Shown in pieces: positions 36,976 through 43,735 of a stretch of 64,000 nt of DNA. Each line of letters begins with the position of its first letter. Within the stretch, counting starts at the first letter, position 1. The position numbers and the translations under genes are program-made. Source of the stretch: JBLIDK01 sp047632595 (GTDB lineage Bacteria > Bacteroidota > Bacteroidia > Sphingobacteriales > Sphingobacteriaceae); assembly GCA_047632595.1 (NCBI GenBank), contig JBLIDK010000005.1, forward strand, positions 6,588 to 70,587. The letters run 5' to 3'. A model generated the notes under the pieces. It saw only the letters and a list, made by a program, of their open reading frames with translations, did not search any database and had not been told where the DNA came from.

Positions 36976-37020
36976 GGATTACTTCGCTCATTCCACTGCG
37001 TTTCATTCGCTCGGTGATCC
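36976..37020. repeat. REP-like intergenic element 2
   Basis: The stretch begins GGATTACTTCGCTCATTCC and ends CATTCGCTCGGTGATCC, an imperfect palindrome. It recalls a second common dispersed intergenic type (GGATTGCTTCGCTC...). Only one copy lies in the window. Confidence 0.45.
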
Positions 37021-37050
37021 TTATTTGGGTTGGGGGACAAACTTCGAAGC

Positions 37051-37071
37051 GCACACTTCGTGTGCTTTTTT
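37051..37071 (+). terminator. Second terminator-like hairpin, related to the one at 36879
   Basis: GCACAC (37051-37056) and GTGTGC (37060-37065) pair around TTC, followed by six Ts. The roughly 43 bases before the T-tract resemble the sequence before the first hairpin (both start ATTTGGGT and end CTTCGTGTGC), which suggests a duplicated unit. Confidence 0.55.
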
Positions 37072-37110
37072 GTTTTCCTCATCGTCTCAAACAAGTTTGA
37101 GACTTCTTGA

Positions 37111-37147
37111 AAACAAAAAAGCCCATCAGACGATGTCTGATGGGCTT
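37111..37147 (-). terminator. Terminator of the tRNA operon
   Basis: Arms at 37119-37131 and 37135-37147 pair perfectly over 13 bp around a 3-base loop. On the minus strand the stem is followed by a T-rich tail (37111-37118 read in reverse). It lies 9 bp after the 3' end of tRNA-Pro. Confidence 0.9.
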
Positions 37148-37155
37148 CTTGTTTG

Positions 37156-37230
37156 TCGGGGTGGCAGGATTCGAACCTGCGACCTCCACGTCCCAAACGT
37201 GGCGCGATAACCGGGCTACGCTACACCCCG
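37156..37230 (-). tRNA. tRNA-Pro (anticodon TGG)
   Basis: The minus strand folds as a complete cloverleaf: acceptor CGGGGTG with CACCCCG, anticodon arm CCACG-TTTGGGA-CGTGG, and a T-arm with GGTTCGAATCC. The discriminator is A and the CCA end is not encoded. It is last in the Ser-Arg-Pro operon, just before the terminator. Confidence 0.95.
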
Positions 37231-37248
37231 AACTGGTTATCTTTAATA

Positions 37249-37265
37249 GTGATTCCGCCAAGACT
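37249..37265 (-). repeat. Partial duplicate of the tRNA-Arg 3' end
   Basis: GTGATTCCGCCAAGACT at 37249-37265 matches GTGATTCCGCCAGGACT at 37323-37339 at 16 of 17 positions. The latter covers the 3' acceptor strand and T-arm edge of tRNA-Arg. It lies in the spacer between tRNA-Pro and tRNA-Arg, beside a small hairpin (CCCGAA/TTCGGG, 37267-37292). Confidence 0.6.
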
Positions 37266-37323
37266 TCCCGAAATTCCTTTCAGTCATTCGGGATAGACTT
37301 CTCGTCTGTCTCCAGCACTATCG

Positions 37324-37397
37324 TGATTCCGCCAGGACTCGAACCTGGAACCTATTGCTTAGAAGGCAATTGCTCTATCCAGTTGAGCTACGGAACC
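37324..37397 (-). tRNA. tRNA-Arg (anticodon TCT)
   Basis: A complete minus-strand cloverleaf: acceptor GGTTCCG with CGGAATC (one G-T pair), anticodon arm ATTGC-CTTCTAA-GCAAT, and T-arm with GGTTCGAGTCC. The discriminator is A and CCA is not encoded. It reads AGA/AGG codons, the common Arg codons of AT-rich genomes. It is the middle gene of the operon. Confidence 0.95.
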
Positions 37398-37403
37398 ATT
37401 AAG

Positions 37404-37491
37404 CGGTGAGGGCGGGATTCGAACCCGCGGTACCCGGTTAGAGTACGGCAGTTTAGCAAACTACTGGTTTCAGCCACTCACCCACCTCACC
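37404..37491 (-). tRNA. tRNA-Ser (anticodon GCT)
   Basis: An 88-nt minus-strand tRNA with the long variable arm of class II tRNAs. The acceptor is GGTGAGG with CCTCACC and discriminator G; the anticodon arm is GTAGT-TTGCTAA-ACTGC; the T-arm has GGTTCGAATCC. It is the first gene of the Ser-Arg-Pro operon, six bases before tRNA-Arg. Confidence 0.95.
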
Positions 37492-37523
37492 TAAAGGTCA
37501 TAGACCTCCCTTAAAAGGGAGTG

Positions 37524-37553
37524 CAAATATAGGAATCCTAGAGTTTGAACCAA
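37524..37553 (-). promoter_or_regulatory. Promoter of the tRNA Ser-Arg-Pro operon
   Basis: On the minus strand, TTG (37553-37551) and TATATTTG (37531-37524) are separated by 19 bases, an excellent TTG/TAnnTTTG match 33 bp before tRNA-Ser. A small hairpin (CTCCCTT/AAGGGAG) lies between it and the tRNA. Confidence 0.75.
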
Positions 37554-37577
37554 CAATAGAATTGAAAAAATTTTAAA

Positions 37578-38918
37578 TTAATTATATCCTAGGTAATTAC
37601 TAGGTGAAAATTGCTTTAATTCTTTCTTAATTTCATTCGAAACTTCCAATGAATCAATGAATTCTGAAACACTTGCTTTGTTGGTAACTGAATTCCGTCT
37701 TGTCAAGTTTTTTAATGCTTCGTATGGTTCTGGGTAGCCTTCTCGTCTTAAAACAGTTTGAATTGCCTCTGCAACCACTGCCCAGTTCGCTTCTAAGTCT
37801 GCTTTTATCTTGTCTTCGTTCAAAACAAGTTTAGAAATTCCCTTCATTATCGACTTCAAAGAAATAACTGTATGTGATATTGGTACTCCAATATTTCTTA
37901 GTACTGTTGAATCTGTCAAATCCCTTTGCAATCTACTAATAGGTAATTTTGATGCTAAATGATCAAATATGGCATTTGCCAATCCTAAATTTCCCTCTGC
38001 ATTTTCAAAATCTATTGGATTAACCTTGTGTGGCATTGCTGATGAACCAACTTCATTTGCAATAATTTTTTGCTTGAAATAATCCATTGAAATATAAGTC
38101 CATATATCTCGACAAAAATCAATAAGAATGACATTGATTCTGCTCATGCAATTAAACAATGCAGCAAGGTTGTCGTAATGTTCAATTTGAGTGGTTGTTT
38201 GTTGTCTTTTTAAGTCCAACACATCACCAATAAAGTTATTTGCAAACTTCTTCCAATCAATATTTGGGTAAGCCGCTTTATGAGCATTGAAGTTTCCTGT
38301 AGCCCCACCAAATTTAGCGTCAATTGATAATCTTGACATTTGATCTAATTGCTCCTCAAGTCGCTCAATGAACACCATAATTTCTTTACCTAAAGAAGTA
38401 GGAGATGCTGGTTGACCATGTGTTCTAGCCAACATTGGTATATTCTTCCAGGTAGTTGAAAGACTTCCTAATAATTCTAACAACTCAGATAAAAGTGGCT
38501 TATACACCTCTTGTGTTGCATTTTTTATCATTAAAGGAAATGAAGTGTTGTTTATATCTTGAGAAGTCAAGCCAAAATGAATGAATTCTTTATATTTTTC
38601 AAAACCTAAATCATCGAATTTATCTTTAATAAAGTATTCAACCGCTTTTACATCATGATTGGTTCTTTTTTCTAATTCCTTTATTGCCAATGCATCATTT
38701 TCAGAAAAATCTTCGTAAATTAATCTTAAGCTTTCAAAATCAGCATCTTTAAGTCCACTTAATTGTGGTAATGGGAGCTTAACAAGAGCAATAAAGTATT
38801 CAACTTCAACCAATACACGGTATTGCATAAGTGCTGCTTCAGAGAAATAATAAGTTAGTTCTTCTGTTTTAGAATAGTATCTTCCGTCGATTGGAGAAAT
38901 TGCAGTTATATTTGACAT
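37578..38918 (-). CDS. purB: Adenylosuccinate lyase
   Basis: This 446-residue fumarase/aspartase-superfamily enzyme acts twice in purine synthesis (SAICAR to AICAR; adenylosuccinate to AMP). The superfamily signature SSAMPHKVNPIDFENAEGN lies near residue 291. Other conserved parts are ISPIDGRYYSKTEELTYYFS at the start, HFGLTSQDINNT and LARTHGQPASPTSLGKE. The length suits the PurB subgroup. It is a single gene with its own -7 box and ends 86 bp before the tRNA operon. Confidence 0.96.
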   Translation of the reverse strand: MSNITAISPIDGRYYSKTEELTYYFSEAALMQYRVLVEVEYFIALVKLPLPQLSGLKDADFESLRLIYEDFSENDALAIKELEKRTNHDVKAVEYFIKDKFDDLGFEKYKEFIHFGLTSQDINNTSFPLMIKNATQEVYKPLLSELLELLGSLSTTWKNIPMLARTHGQPASPTSLGKEIMVFIERLEEQLDQMSRLSIDAKFGGATGNFNAHKAAYPNIDWKKFANNFIGDVLDLKRQQTTTQIEHYDNLAALFNCMSRINVILIDFCRDIWTYISMDYFKQKIIANEVGSSAMPHKVNPIDFENAEGNLGLANAIFDHLASKLPISRLQRDLTDSTVLRNIGVPISHTVISLKSIMKGISKLVLNEDKIKADLEANWAVVAEAIQTVLRREGYPEPYEALKNLTRRNSVTNKASVSEFIDSLEVSNEIKKELKQFSPSNYLGYN

Positions 38919-38937
38919 AGATTAAAAAATTAGAATG

Positions 38938-38945
38938 CAAAGTTA
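38938..38945 (-). promoter_or_regulatory. -7 element of purB
   Basis: The minus strand reads TAACTTTG, a perfect TAnnTTTG match, 20 bp before the purB ATG. No clear -33 box. Confidence 0.55.
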
Positions 38946-38999
38946 AGTTTTAGTTAGTGTTTAATAGAAAGGAAATGAAATTCCATTGAAAAAAGACTC

Positions 39000-39564
39000 A
39001 TGGACTTAGGTAAAATGTTGTATTACGAAACAGTAGGAAACCTTATTAACAAGAAAGAACTCCTGCATTTTGATATGAATGACGTAGCAAACAGTTTATC
39101 TATTTCAATCGATAGATTGATTAAAAATTCTCCTAATAAGGAAGAATTACTTGTTTATTAAGTACAGCATGATGTAGCAGATTTTGAAGAAAAAATCACT
39201 GCAGTTACTGACTTAAAATTAATCCTATTCAGAAAATAATGGAAATTTCAGCCGCATTAGGTTTGTTGTTTTTTTAAAGTTAATCTTAGCTTTTATGCAG
39301 ATTTAAAAGTTGAATACCCAACTGATTTTTGCATTATATCGAGAATTTACTTACGATTTTGGTTATAATCTTTTAAAACATAATATTAAAAGAGGAGTAG
39401 AAACTGGCGATTATAGAGAAAGTTTAAACTCTGAAATTATTACGCTAATAACATTGAATCAAATTATAGGGTATTTTGATTACCGCTACTCAAATAGAAA
39501 ACTTAATGCCAGTAAAGTTTTATGGAAGGTACTTGCTATTTTCTTTACGGAATTACTTTTATAA
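39000..39564 (+). pseudogene. Decayed TetR/AcrR-type regulator
   Basis: Translation from the ATG at 39000 gives a TetR-like helix-turn-helix (FDMNDVANSLSISIDRLIK, then NKEELL) that lines up with FTMDDLAKELGISKKTIYE and NKNELV in the intact regulator at 40645. A TAA at 39159-39161 stops the frame. The next segment continues in the same frame (DVADFEEKITAV) to another stop. Then ADLKVEYPTDF in a second frame and LYREFTYDFGYNLLKHNIKRG in a third (39310-39564) match the core and C-terminal helices of the same family. At least two stops and frame changes mean no functional product. A recent sequencing fault is unlikely given the number of lesions. Confidence 0.78.
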
Positions 39565-39608
39565 AGGGTAAAAAGTATTTAGAGGAAAATTGTGTTTAAA
39601 AGTTCCGT

Positions 39609-40547
39609 TTAGGATTTATTTTTTCTAATGAAATTTAAATTCCGTTTTAACCCTTCAAATTTGGTTCGTTTTACTGCACTTCCTTCAAAAATTTTATCAA
39701 AAACATCTTCCGTTAATTCTTCCCAATCCTTTGATTTCATAGATAATAACCCAGGTTGAGGAGCAAATTTTGCTTCCTTGTTCGGTTTTGAAAATCGGTT
39801 CCAAGGACAAACATCTTGACAAATATCACAGCCAAAAGCCCAATTATCCATTTTTCCTTCAAATTCAGTTGGAATAATAGTGTCTTTTAATTCAATGGTT
39901 AAGTAAGAAATACATTTGGAGCCATTCACATAATACGGACTTTCAATGGCATCTGTTGGACAGGCATCTATGCATTTTGTACAAGTTCCGCAATGATCAG
40001 CGACAGGAGTATCGTACTCCAACTCCAAATCTAAAACTAGTTCACATAAAAAGTAAAAACTGCCAGTTTCTTTAGTTAAGATGTTAGAATGCTTGCCAAT
40101 CCAACCAATCCCTGATTTTTGTGCCCATGCTTTTTCTAGGATGGGTGCAGAATCTACAAAAGCCCTTCCTTCAACCTCACCAATTTGTTCACGTATTTGT
40201 TGAATTAATAACTTGAGTTTTTTCTTAACTACCTTATGATAGTCTTTGCCATAGGCATATTTTGATATTTTCGGAGCCGTAGGGTCTTCTTGGCTTTCAT
40301 CCGTAAAATAATTGTAGGTTAAACAAACCACTGATTTAGAATTAGGAACTAATTTTGTGGGGTCTAACCTTAAATCAAAATGGTTCTCCATATACTGCAT
40401 TTTGCCATGTGCATTTTTCTTTAACCAAGTCTCCAGTTTTGGAACCTCCTCATCTAAGAACTCAGCTTTAGCTATTTTACAATCTAAAAATCCTAAATTG
40501 GAACTTAGAGATTTAATAATGGCAGTATTTTTGTTTGTATTACTCAA
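39609..40547 (-). CDS. queG: Epoxyqueuosine reductase
   Basis: This 312-residue cobalamin and iron-sulfur enzyme performs the last step of queuosine synthesis on tRNA. Two 4Fe-4S motifs are visible: CGTCTKCIDACPTDAI and FGCDICQDVCPWNRF. The N-terminal region contains MQYMENHFDLRLDP and VVCLTYNYF. The start is TTG at 40547, giving MSNTNKNTAIIKS, the usual N-terminus for Bacteroidota QueG; no in-frame ATG upstream fits. It lies between the decayed and the intact TetR genes and is divergent from the latter. Confidence 0.95.
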   Translation of the reverse strand: MSNTNKNTAIIKSLSSNLGFLDCKIAKAEFLDEEVPKLETWLKKNAHGKMQYMENHFDLRLDPTKLVPNSKSVVCLTYNYFTDESQEDPTAPKISKYAYGKDYHKVVKKKLKLLIQQIREQIGEVEGRAFVDSAPILEKAWAQKSGIGWIGKHSNILTKETGSFYFLCELVLDLELEYDTPVADHCGTCTKCIDACPTDAIESPYYVNGSKCISYLTIELKDTIIPTEFEGKMDNWAFGCDICQDVCPWNRFSKPNKEAKFAPQPGLLSMKSKDWEELTEDVFDKIFEGSAVKRTKFEGLKRNLNFIRKNKS

Positions 40548-40619
40548 ATTATCAATTGAAATTTCACTAAAATATTACACCAATGTACGTTAAAACTATT
40601 TATTGTTCTTTGGTTTCTG

Positions 40620-40627
40620 TAGTTTTG
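40620..40627 (+). promoter_or_regulatory. -7 element of the tetR-efflux operon
   Basis: TAGTTTTG is a perfect TAnnTTTG match 17 bp before the ATG at 40645. It lies downstream of an in-frame TTG at 40603, which argues for the ATG as the true regulator start. Confidence 0.6.
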
Positions 40628-40644
40628 TGAGGTACATTAATATA

Positions 40645-41265
40645 ATGAATCAACGAGAAAGAATTTTAGAAGCAACCAACGAGCTTTTTTTTCAATACGG
40701 TGTTAAGAGCTTTACAATGGATGACTTAGCTAAAGAGTTGGGAATTTCAAAAAAGACTATATACGAAGTTTTCGAAAATAAAAATGAACTAGTTAAAGAG
40801 GTTATGAATATCAACGTTCAATTTGGAATGTTGGCAATGGAAGCTGCAGTAGAAAACGCTATTGATGCTATGGATGCTATGTTAAAAGTGATGAATGTTT
40901 CACAGTCTATTTTAACTAGAGTAAATCCAAAATTCATTCATGAAATTCAAAAATATTATCCTAAAGCATGGATGCTATATAAAGAATTTAGGGATAGTTT
41001 TGCTTATAATATTGTTCATGATAATTTAGAAAGAGGAATTACTGAAGGGCTTTATAGAGAAGATATTGATGTAAATTTGTTAACCTATTACCGACTTGAA
41101 GACATTGATTTGATTTTTAATCCTAAAAATTTTCCATCATCTAAATTCAACATTGCTTCTACTTATTTAGAAATATCTAAATGTTTCATTTTAGGAATTT
41201 CTACGATGAAAGGGCATAAATTATTTGATTCATATAAAAACCAATTTGAAGAAGCCACTTTATAG
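40645..41265 (+). CDS. TetR/AcrR family transcriptional regulator
   Basis: This 206-residue regulator has an N-terminal DNA-binding domain: RERILEATNELFFQYG, then the recognition segment LAKELGISKKTIYEVF at about 27-42. The helical ligand-binding domain includes FIHEIQKYYPKAWMLYKEF. It heads an operon with tolC, an adaptor and an RND pump (7 bp to tolC) and is probably their ligand-responsive repressor, as is usual for this arrangement. A decayed paralogue lies 1.1 kb upstream. Confidence 0.9.
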   Translation: MNQRERILEATNELFFQYGVKSFTMDDLAKELGISKKTIYEVFENKNELVKEVMNINVQFGMLAMEAAVENAIDAMDAMLKVMNVSQSILTRVNPKFIHEIQKYYPKAWMLYKEFRDSFAYNIVHDNLERGITEGLYREDIDVNLLTYYRLEDIDLIFNPKNFPSSKFNIASTYLEISKCFILGISTMKGHKLFDSYKNQFEEATL

Positions 41266-41272
41266 TTAAAAC

Positions 41273-42601
41273 ATGAAATACCTTTTAGCAGTTTTATTTC
41301 TGCTGCTTTTCTCTAATCACCTATTTTCTCAAGATTCATACGAAATGTCGCTTCAAGAGTGTATAGACTATGCATTTGAGAACAGCCCTTCAATTAAGAA
41401 TTCGAAATTAAATGTTGACCTAGCAACCGCACAGGTCAAAGAAACCACAGGTGTTGGATTACCTCAAGTTGCACTCGAAGCCAATTTTAACGACTTTTTG
41501 GAAATTCCCACTACATTTTTGCCTGGCGAATTTTCAGGTCAACCTAAAGGCACTTTTACTCCAGTTAAATTTGGTCAACAATACAGTACTTCTGTAGGGG
41601 TTAATGTAAATCAATTGTTATTCGATGCATCATATATACTCTCTATAAAGGGATCTAAAGTATTTAAAGAATTAGCAATAATTAGAAATGAACAGTCGGA
41701 GCAAGAACTAATTACAAATGTTTCAAAGGCCTATTATTCGGCTCTATTAACTACAGAAAACCTTGTGCTATTGACAGCAAACAAGTTGAGGTTGGAGAAA
41801 ATTTTAAATGACACTAAGGCTTATTATGACAATGGTTTTGTAGAAAAATTAGATGTCGACCGTTTGCAATTTGAATTCAACAAAGTGTTGGTTGAAGAGA
41901 AACGGTTAGTAGGTTTTGCGGCTCTTGGCTATAGCTTACTGAAATTTCAAATGGGAATGCCAATTGAGGCAAAATTAAGGTTGACTGAAAGTTTAACAGA
42001 AATTAAGGCGGAAAAATTATTTGAATCGGAAGAAACACACTCAAATATTCAGTTAAAGCTATTAGATCAACAAATTGTCTTTCAATCGTTACAAGTAAAA
42101 AATGCTAAATATGCTTTTTTGCCATCGCTTAGTACATTTTTAAACACCAATTTAAATAGTGCAAGTGATGCTTTTGACAGACCTACATTTCAGGAGAACA
42201 GCTACACGAGTACTCTTATTGGATTAGGTTTTAGATGGAACCTGTTTAACGGTGGTTCAAAATTCGCTAGAATTTCCAAATCAAAAATTGAATTAGATCA
42301 GCTAAACAATTCTAAAGATTTGTTAGAGCTACGTATACAGATACAAATTGAACAGGCTCGAATAAATTATTCGAGCAACATTGAGCTGCTTCAGCTTCAA
42401 AAGAAAAATATTGAACTAGCAAAAGAAATTTTTAGAGTGGAAGAAATTAAATACAACGAAGGTTTAGGTTCAAATACGGATTTAATTATTGCAGAAACTA
42501 ACTTAAAGGAATCATCATTAAATTATACTCAAGCATATTTCGACGCTTTAATTGCAAAATTGGAACTTGAAAATGCCTTGGGAACCCTTTCAAATCAATA
42601 G
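41273..42601 (+). CDS. TolC family outer-membrane efflux protein
   Basis: This 442-residue protein has a signal peptide (about 1-20, LLAVLFLLLFSNHLFSQ) and two outer-membrane efflux protein repeats. Long helices include QECIDYAFENSPSIKNSKL and LLELRIQIQIEQARINYSS; the strand EENSYTSTLIGLGFRWNLF belongs to the barrel. It forms the outer-membrane channel of the tripartite pump with the next two genes. The adaptor begins one base after its stop. Confidence 0.93.
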   Translation: MKYLLAVLFLLLFSNHLFSQDSYEMSLQECIDYAFENSPSIKNSKLNVDLATAQVKETTGVGLPQVALEANFNDFLEIPTTFLPGEFSGQPKGTFTPVKFGQQYSTSVGVNVNQLLFDASYILSIKGSKVFKELAIIRNEQSEQELITNVSKAYYSALLTTENLVLLTANKLRLEKILNDTKAYYDNGFVEKLDVDRLQFEFNKVLVEEKRLVGFAALGYSLLKFQMGMPIEAKLRLTESLTEIKAEKLFESEETHSNIQLKLLDQQIVFQSLQVKNAKYAFLPSLSTFLNTNLNSASDAFDRPTFQENSYTSTLIGLGFRWNLFNGGSKFARISKSKIELDQLNNSKDLLELRIQIQIEQARINYSSNIELLQLQKKNIELAKEIFRVEEIKYNEGLGSNTDLIIAETNLKESSLNYTQAYFDALIAKLELENALGTLSNQ

Positions 42602-42602
42602 C

Positions 42603-43724
42603 ATGAAACAGATATTTTTTTACATTTTTTTAATGACATTAATTCTATCATGTCAGCCATCAACTGGGAGTGACCCTGAGAATAAACTCAAGGAGTTAAT
42701 TGCACAGCGAGAAGAGTTAAATGTTCAAATTTCATCATTAGAAAAGCAATTACTAGATTCTGGGCTAACCGTGTCAAAAAACACTTTAGTTGCAGTTGAA
42801 GGAGTAAAAATTAACACATTTAATCATTTTGTTAAAGTTCAGGGAAGAGTAGAATCAGACCAAGATATACTGTTTAGAGCGCAAAGCTCTGGTACAGTAA
42901 ATAAAGTGTTAGTTAAAACAGGCGACCAAGTTCAATCTGGTCAATTGTTAGTTCAACTTGATGCAGCAATTTTAGAAAACACAATGGCAGAAGCAAAAAC
43001 TCAGCTGGTTTTTGCAACTACAATGTTTGCTAAACGAAAGAATCTTTGGGATCAAAAAATAGGTTCAGAAGTAGAGTACTTAACTTCTAAAGCCAATAAA
43101 GAATCTCTAGAAAATAGAATGAGGGTTCTACAAGAGCAAGTGAAATTAACAAGAATTTCTGCAGTTCAAAGTGGAGTAGTTGATGATGTAATGGTGAAAG
43201 TTGGTCAACAAGTTATGCCAGGAGCACCAATAACACGAGTTTTAAACCTGAAAGATTTAAAAGTGGTAGCCGAAGTTTCTGAAGCCCATGTACAAAATGT
43301 TAAAAAAGGAAATAATGTTATTGTTGATTTTCCAGATATTAATGAAAGTGTGCAAACTACAATAATGAAAGTTAGCAGTTCCATTGATGAAATTACTAGA
43401 ACCTTTAAGATTGAAGTGGACTTGAACAAATTCAAAAAGAATTTCAGTCCAAATATGGTTGCGATTGTAAAAATAAACGACTATTCAAATCCAAAAGCAA
43501 TTTCAATACCTCAAAACTTAGTACAAAAAGCTAACGGTGAAATTTATATATACTTAGCTTCTGCAAAGAATAATGGAACGGCAATAAAGAAAAATATTGT
43601 TTTAGGAAGAAGTTATAATGGAACAGTTGAAGTTTTAGAAGGATTAGTGGCAGGAGATTTAATTGTAATCCAAGGTTACCAGGATTTAAATGTCGGTGAG
43701 CCAATTAATACAATGCAAAATTAA
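42603..43724 (+). CDS. RND efflux periplasmic adaptor subunit, lipoprotein
   Basis: This 373-residue membrane fusion protein has a lipoprotein signal (IFLMTLILSCQPS). A coiled-coil segment comes just after the signal (LIAQREELNVQISSLEKQLL). A lipoyl/barrel-sandwich domain follows (VNKVLVKTGDQVQSGQLLVQ and later VDDVMVKVGQQVMPGAPI), then beta-barrel and membrane-proximal domains. I start it at ATG 42603, one base after the tolC stop; an upstream in-frame ATG inside tolC would mask the lipobox. It bridges TolC and the RND pump. Confidence 0.93.
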   Translation: MKQIFFYIFLMTLILSCQPSTGSDPENKLKELIAQREELNVQISSLEKQLLDSGLTVSKNTLVAVEGVKINTFNHFVKVQGRVESDQDILFRAQSSGTVNKVLVKTGDQVQSGQLLVQLDAAILENTMAEAKTQLVFATTMFAKRKNLWDQKIGSEVEYLTSKANKESLENRMRVLQEQVKLTRISAVQSGVVDDVMVKVGQQVMPGAPITRVLNLKDLKVVAEVSEAHVQNVKKGNNVIVDFPDINESVQTTIMKVSSSIDEITRTFKIEVDLNKFKKNFSPNMVAIVKINDYSNPKAISIPQNLVQKANGEIYIYLASAKNNGTAIKKNIVLGRSYNGTVEVLEGLVAGDLIVIQGYQDLNVGEPINTMQN

Positions 43725-43735
43725 TACTTATTAGT

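Larger units (their letters stand above)
36532..37155. other. Repeat-rich noncoding region between the M16 gene and the tRNA operon
   Basis: About 620 bp have no believable coding frame; open frames of 60-118 codons here run into antisense tRNA sequence and lack family resemblance. The stretch holds two REP-like palindromic elements (36764-36805, 36976-37020), two related plus-oriented terminator-like hairpins (36879-36910, 37051-37071), a perfect 9-bp inverted repeat GTCTCAAAC/GTTTGAGAC (37084-37103) and the tRNA operon terminator. From 36540 to 36760 I see nothing. Confidence 0.6.

Noticed and set aside
36854..37409. Plus- and minus-strand open frames of 60-118 codons around the tRNA genes
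   Set aside because: They are read through tRNA sequences, terminators and repeats; residues such as GGRIRTCDL and PPGLEPGTYCLEG are the familiar artefacts of antisense tRNA.
40603..40644. TTG start for the intact TetR regulator
   Set aside because: It lies upstream of the perfect -7 element at 40620-40627, and the ATG at 40645 gives the normal TetR N-terminus.
42552..42602. Upstream start for the efflux adaptor inside tolC
   Set aside because: It would place 17 residues before the lipoprotein signal; ATG 42603 directly follows the tolC stop.
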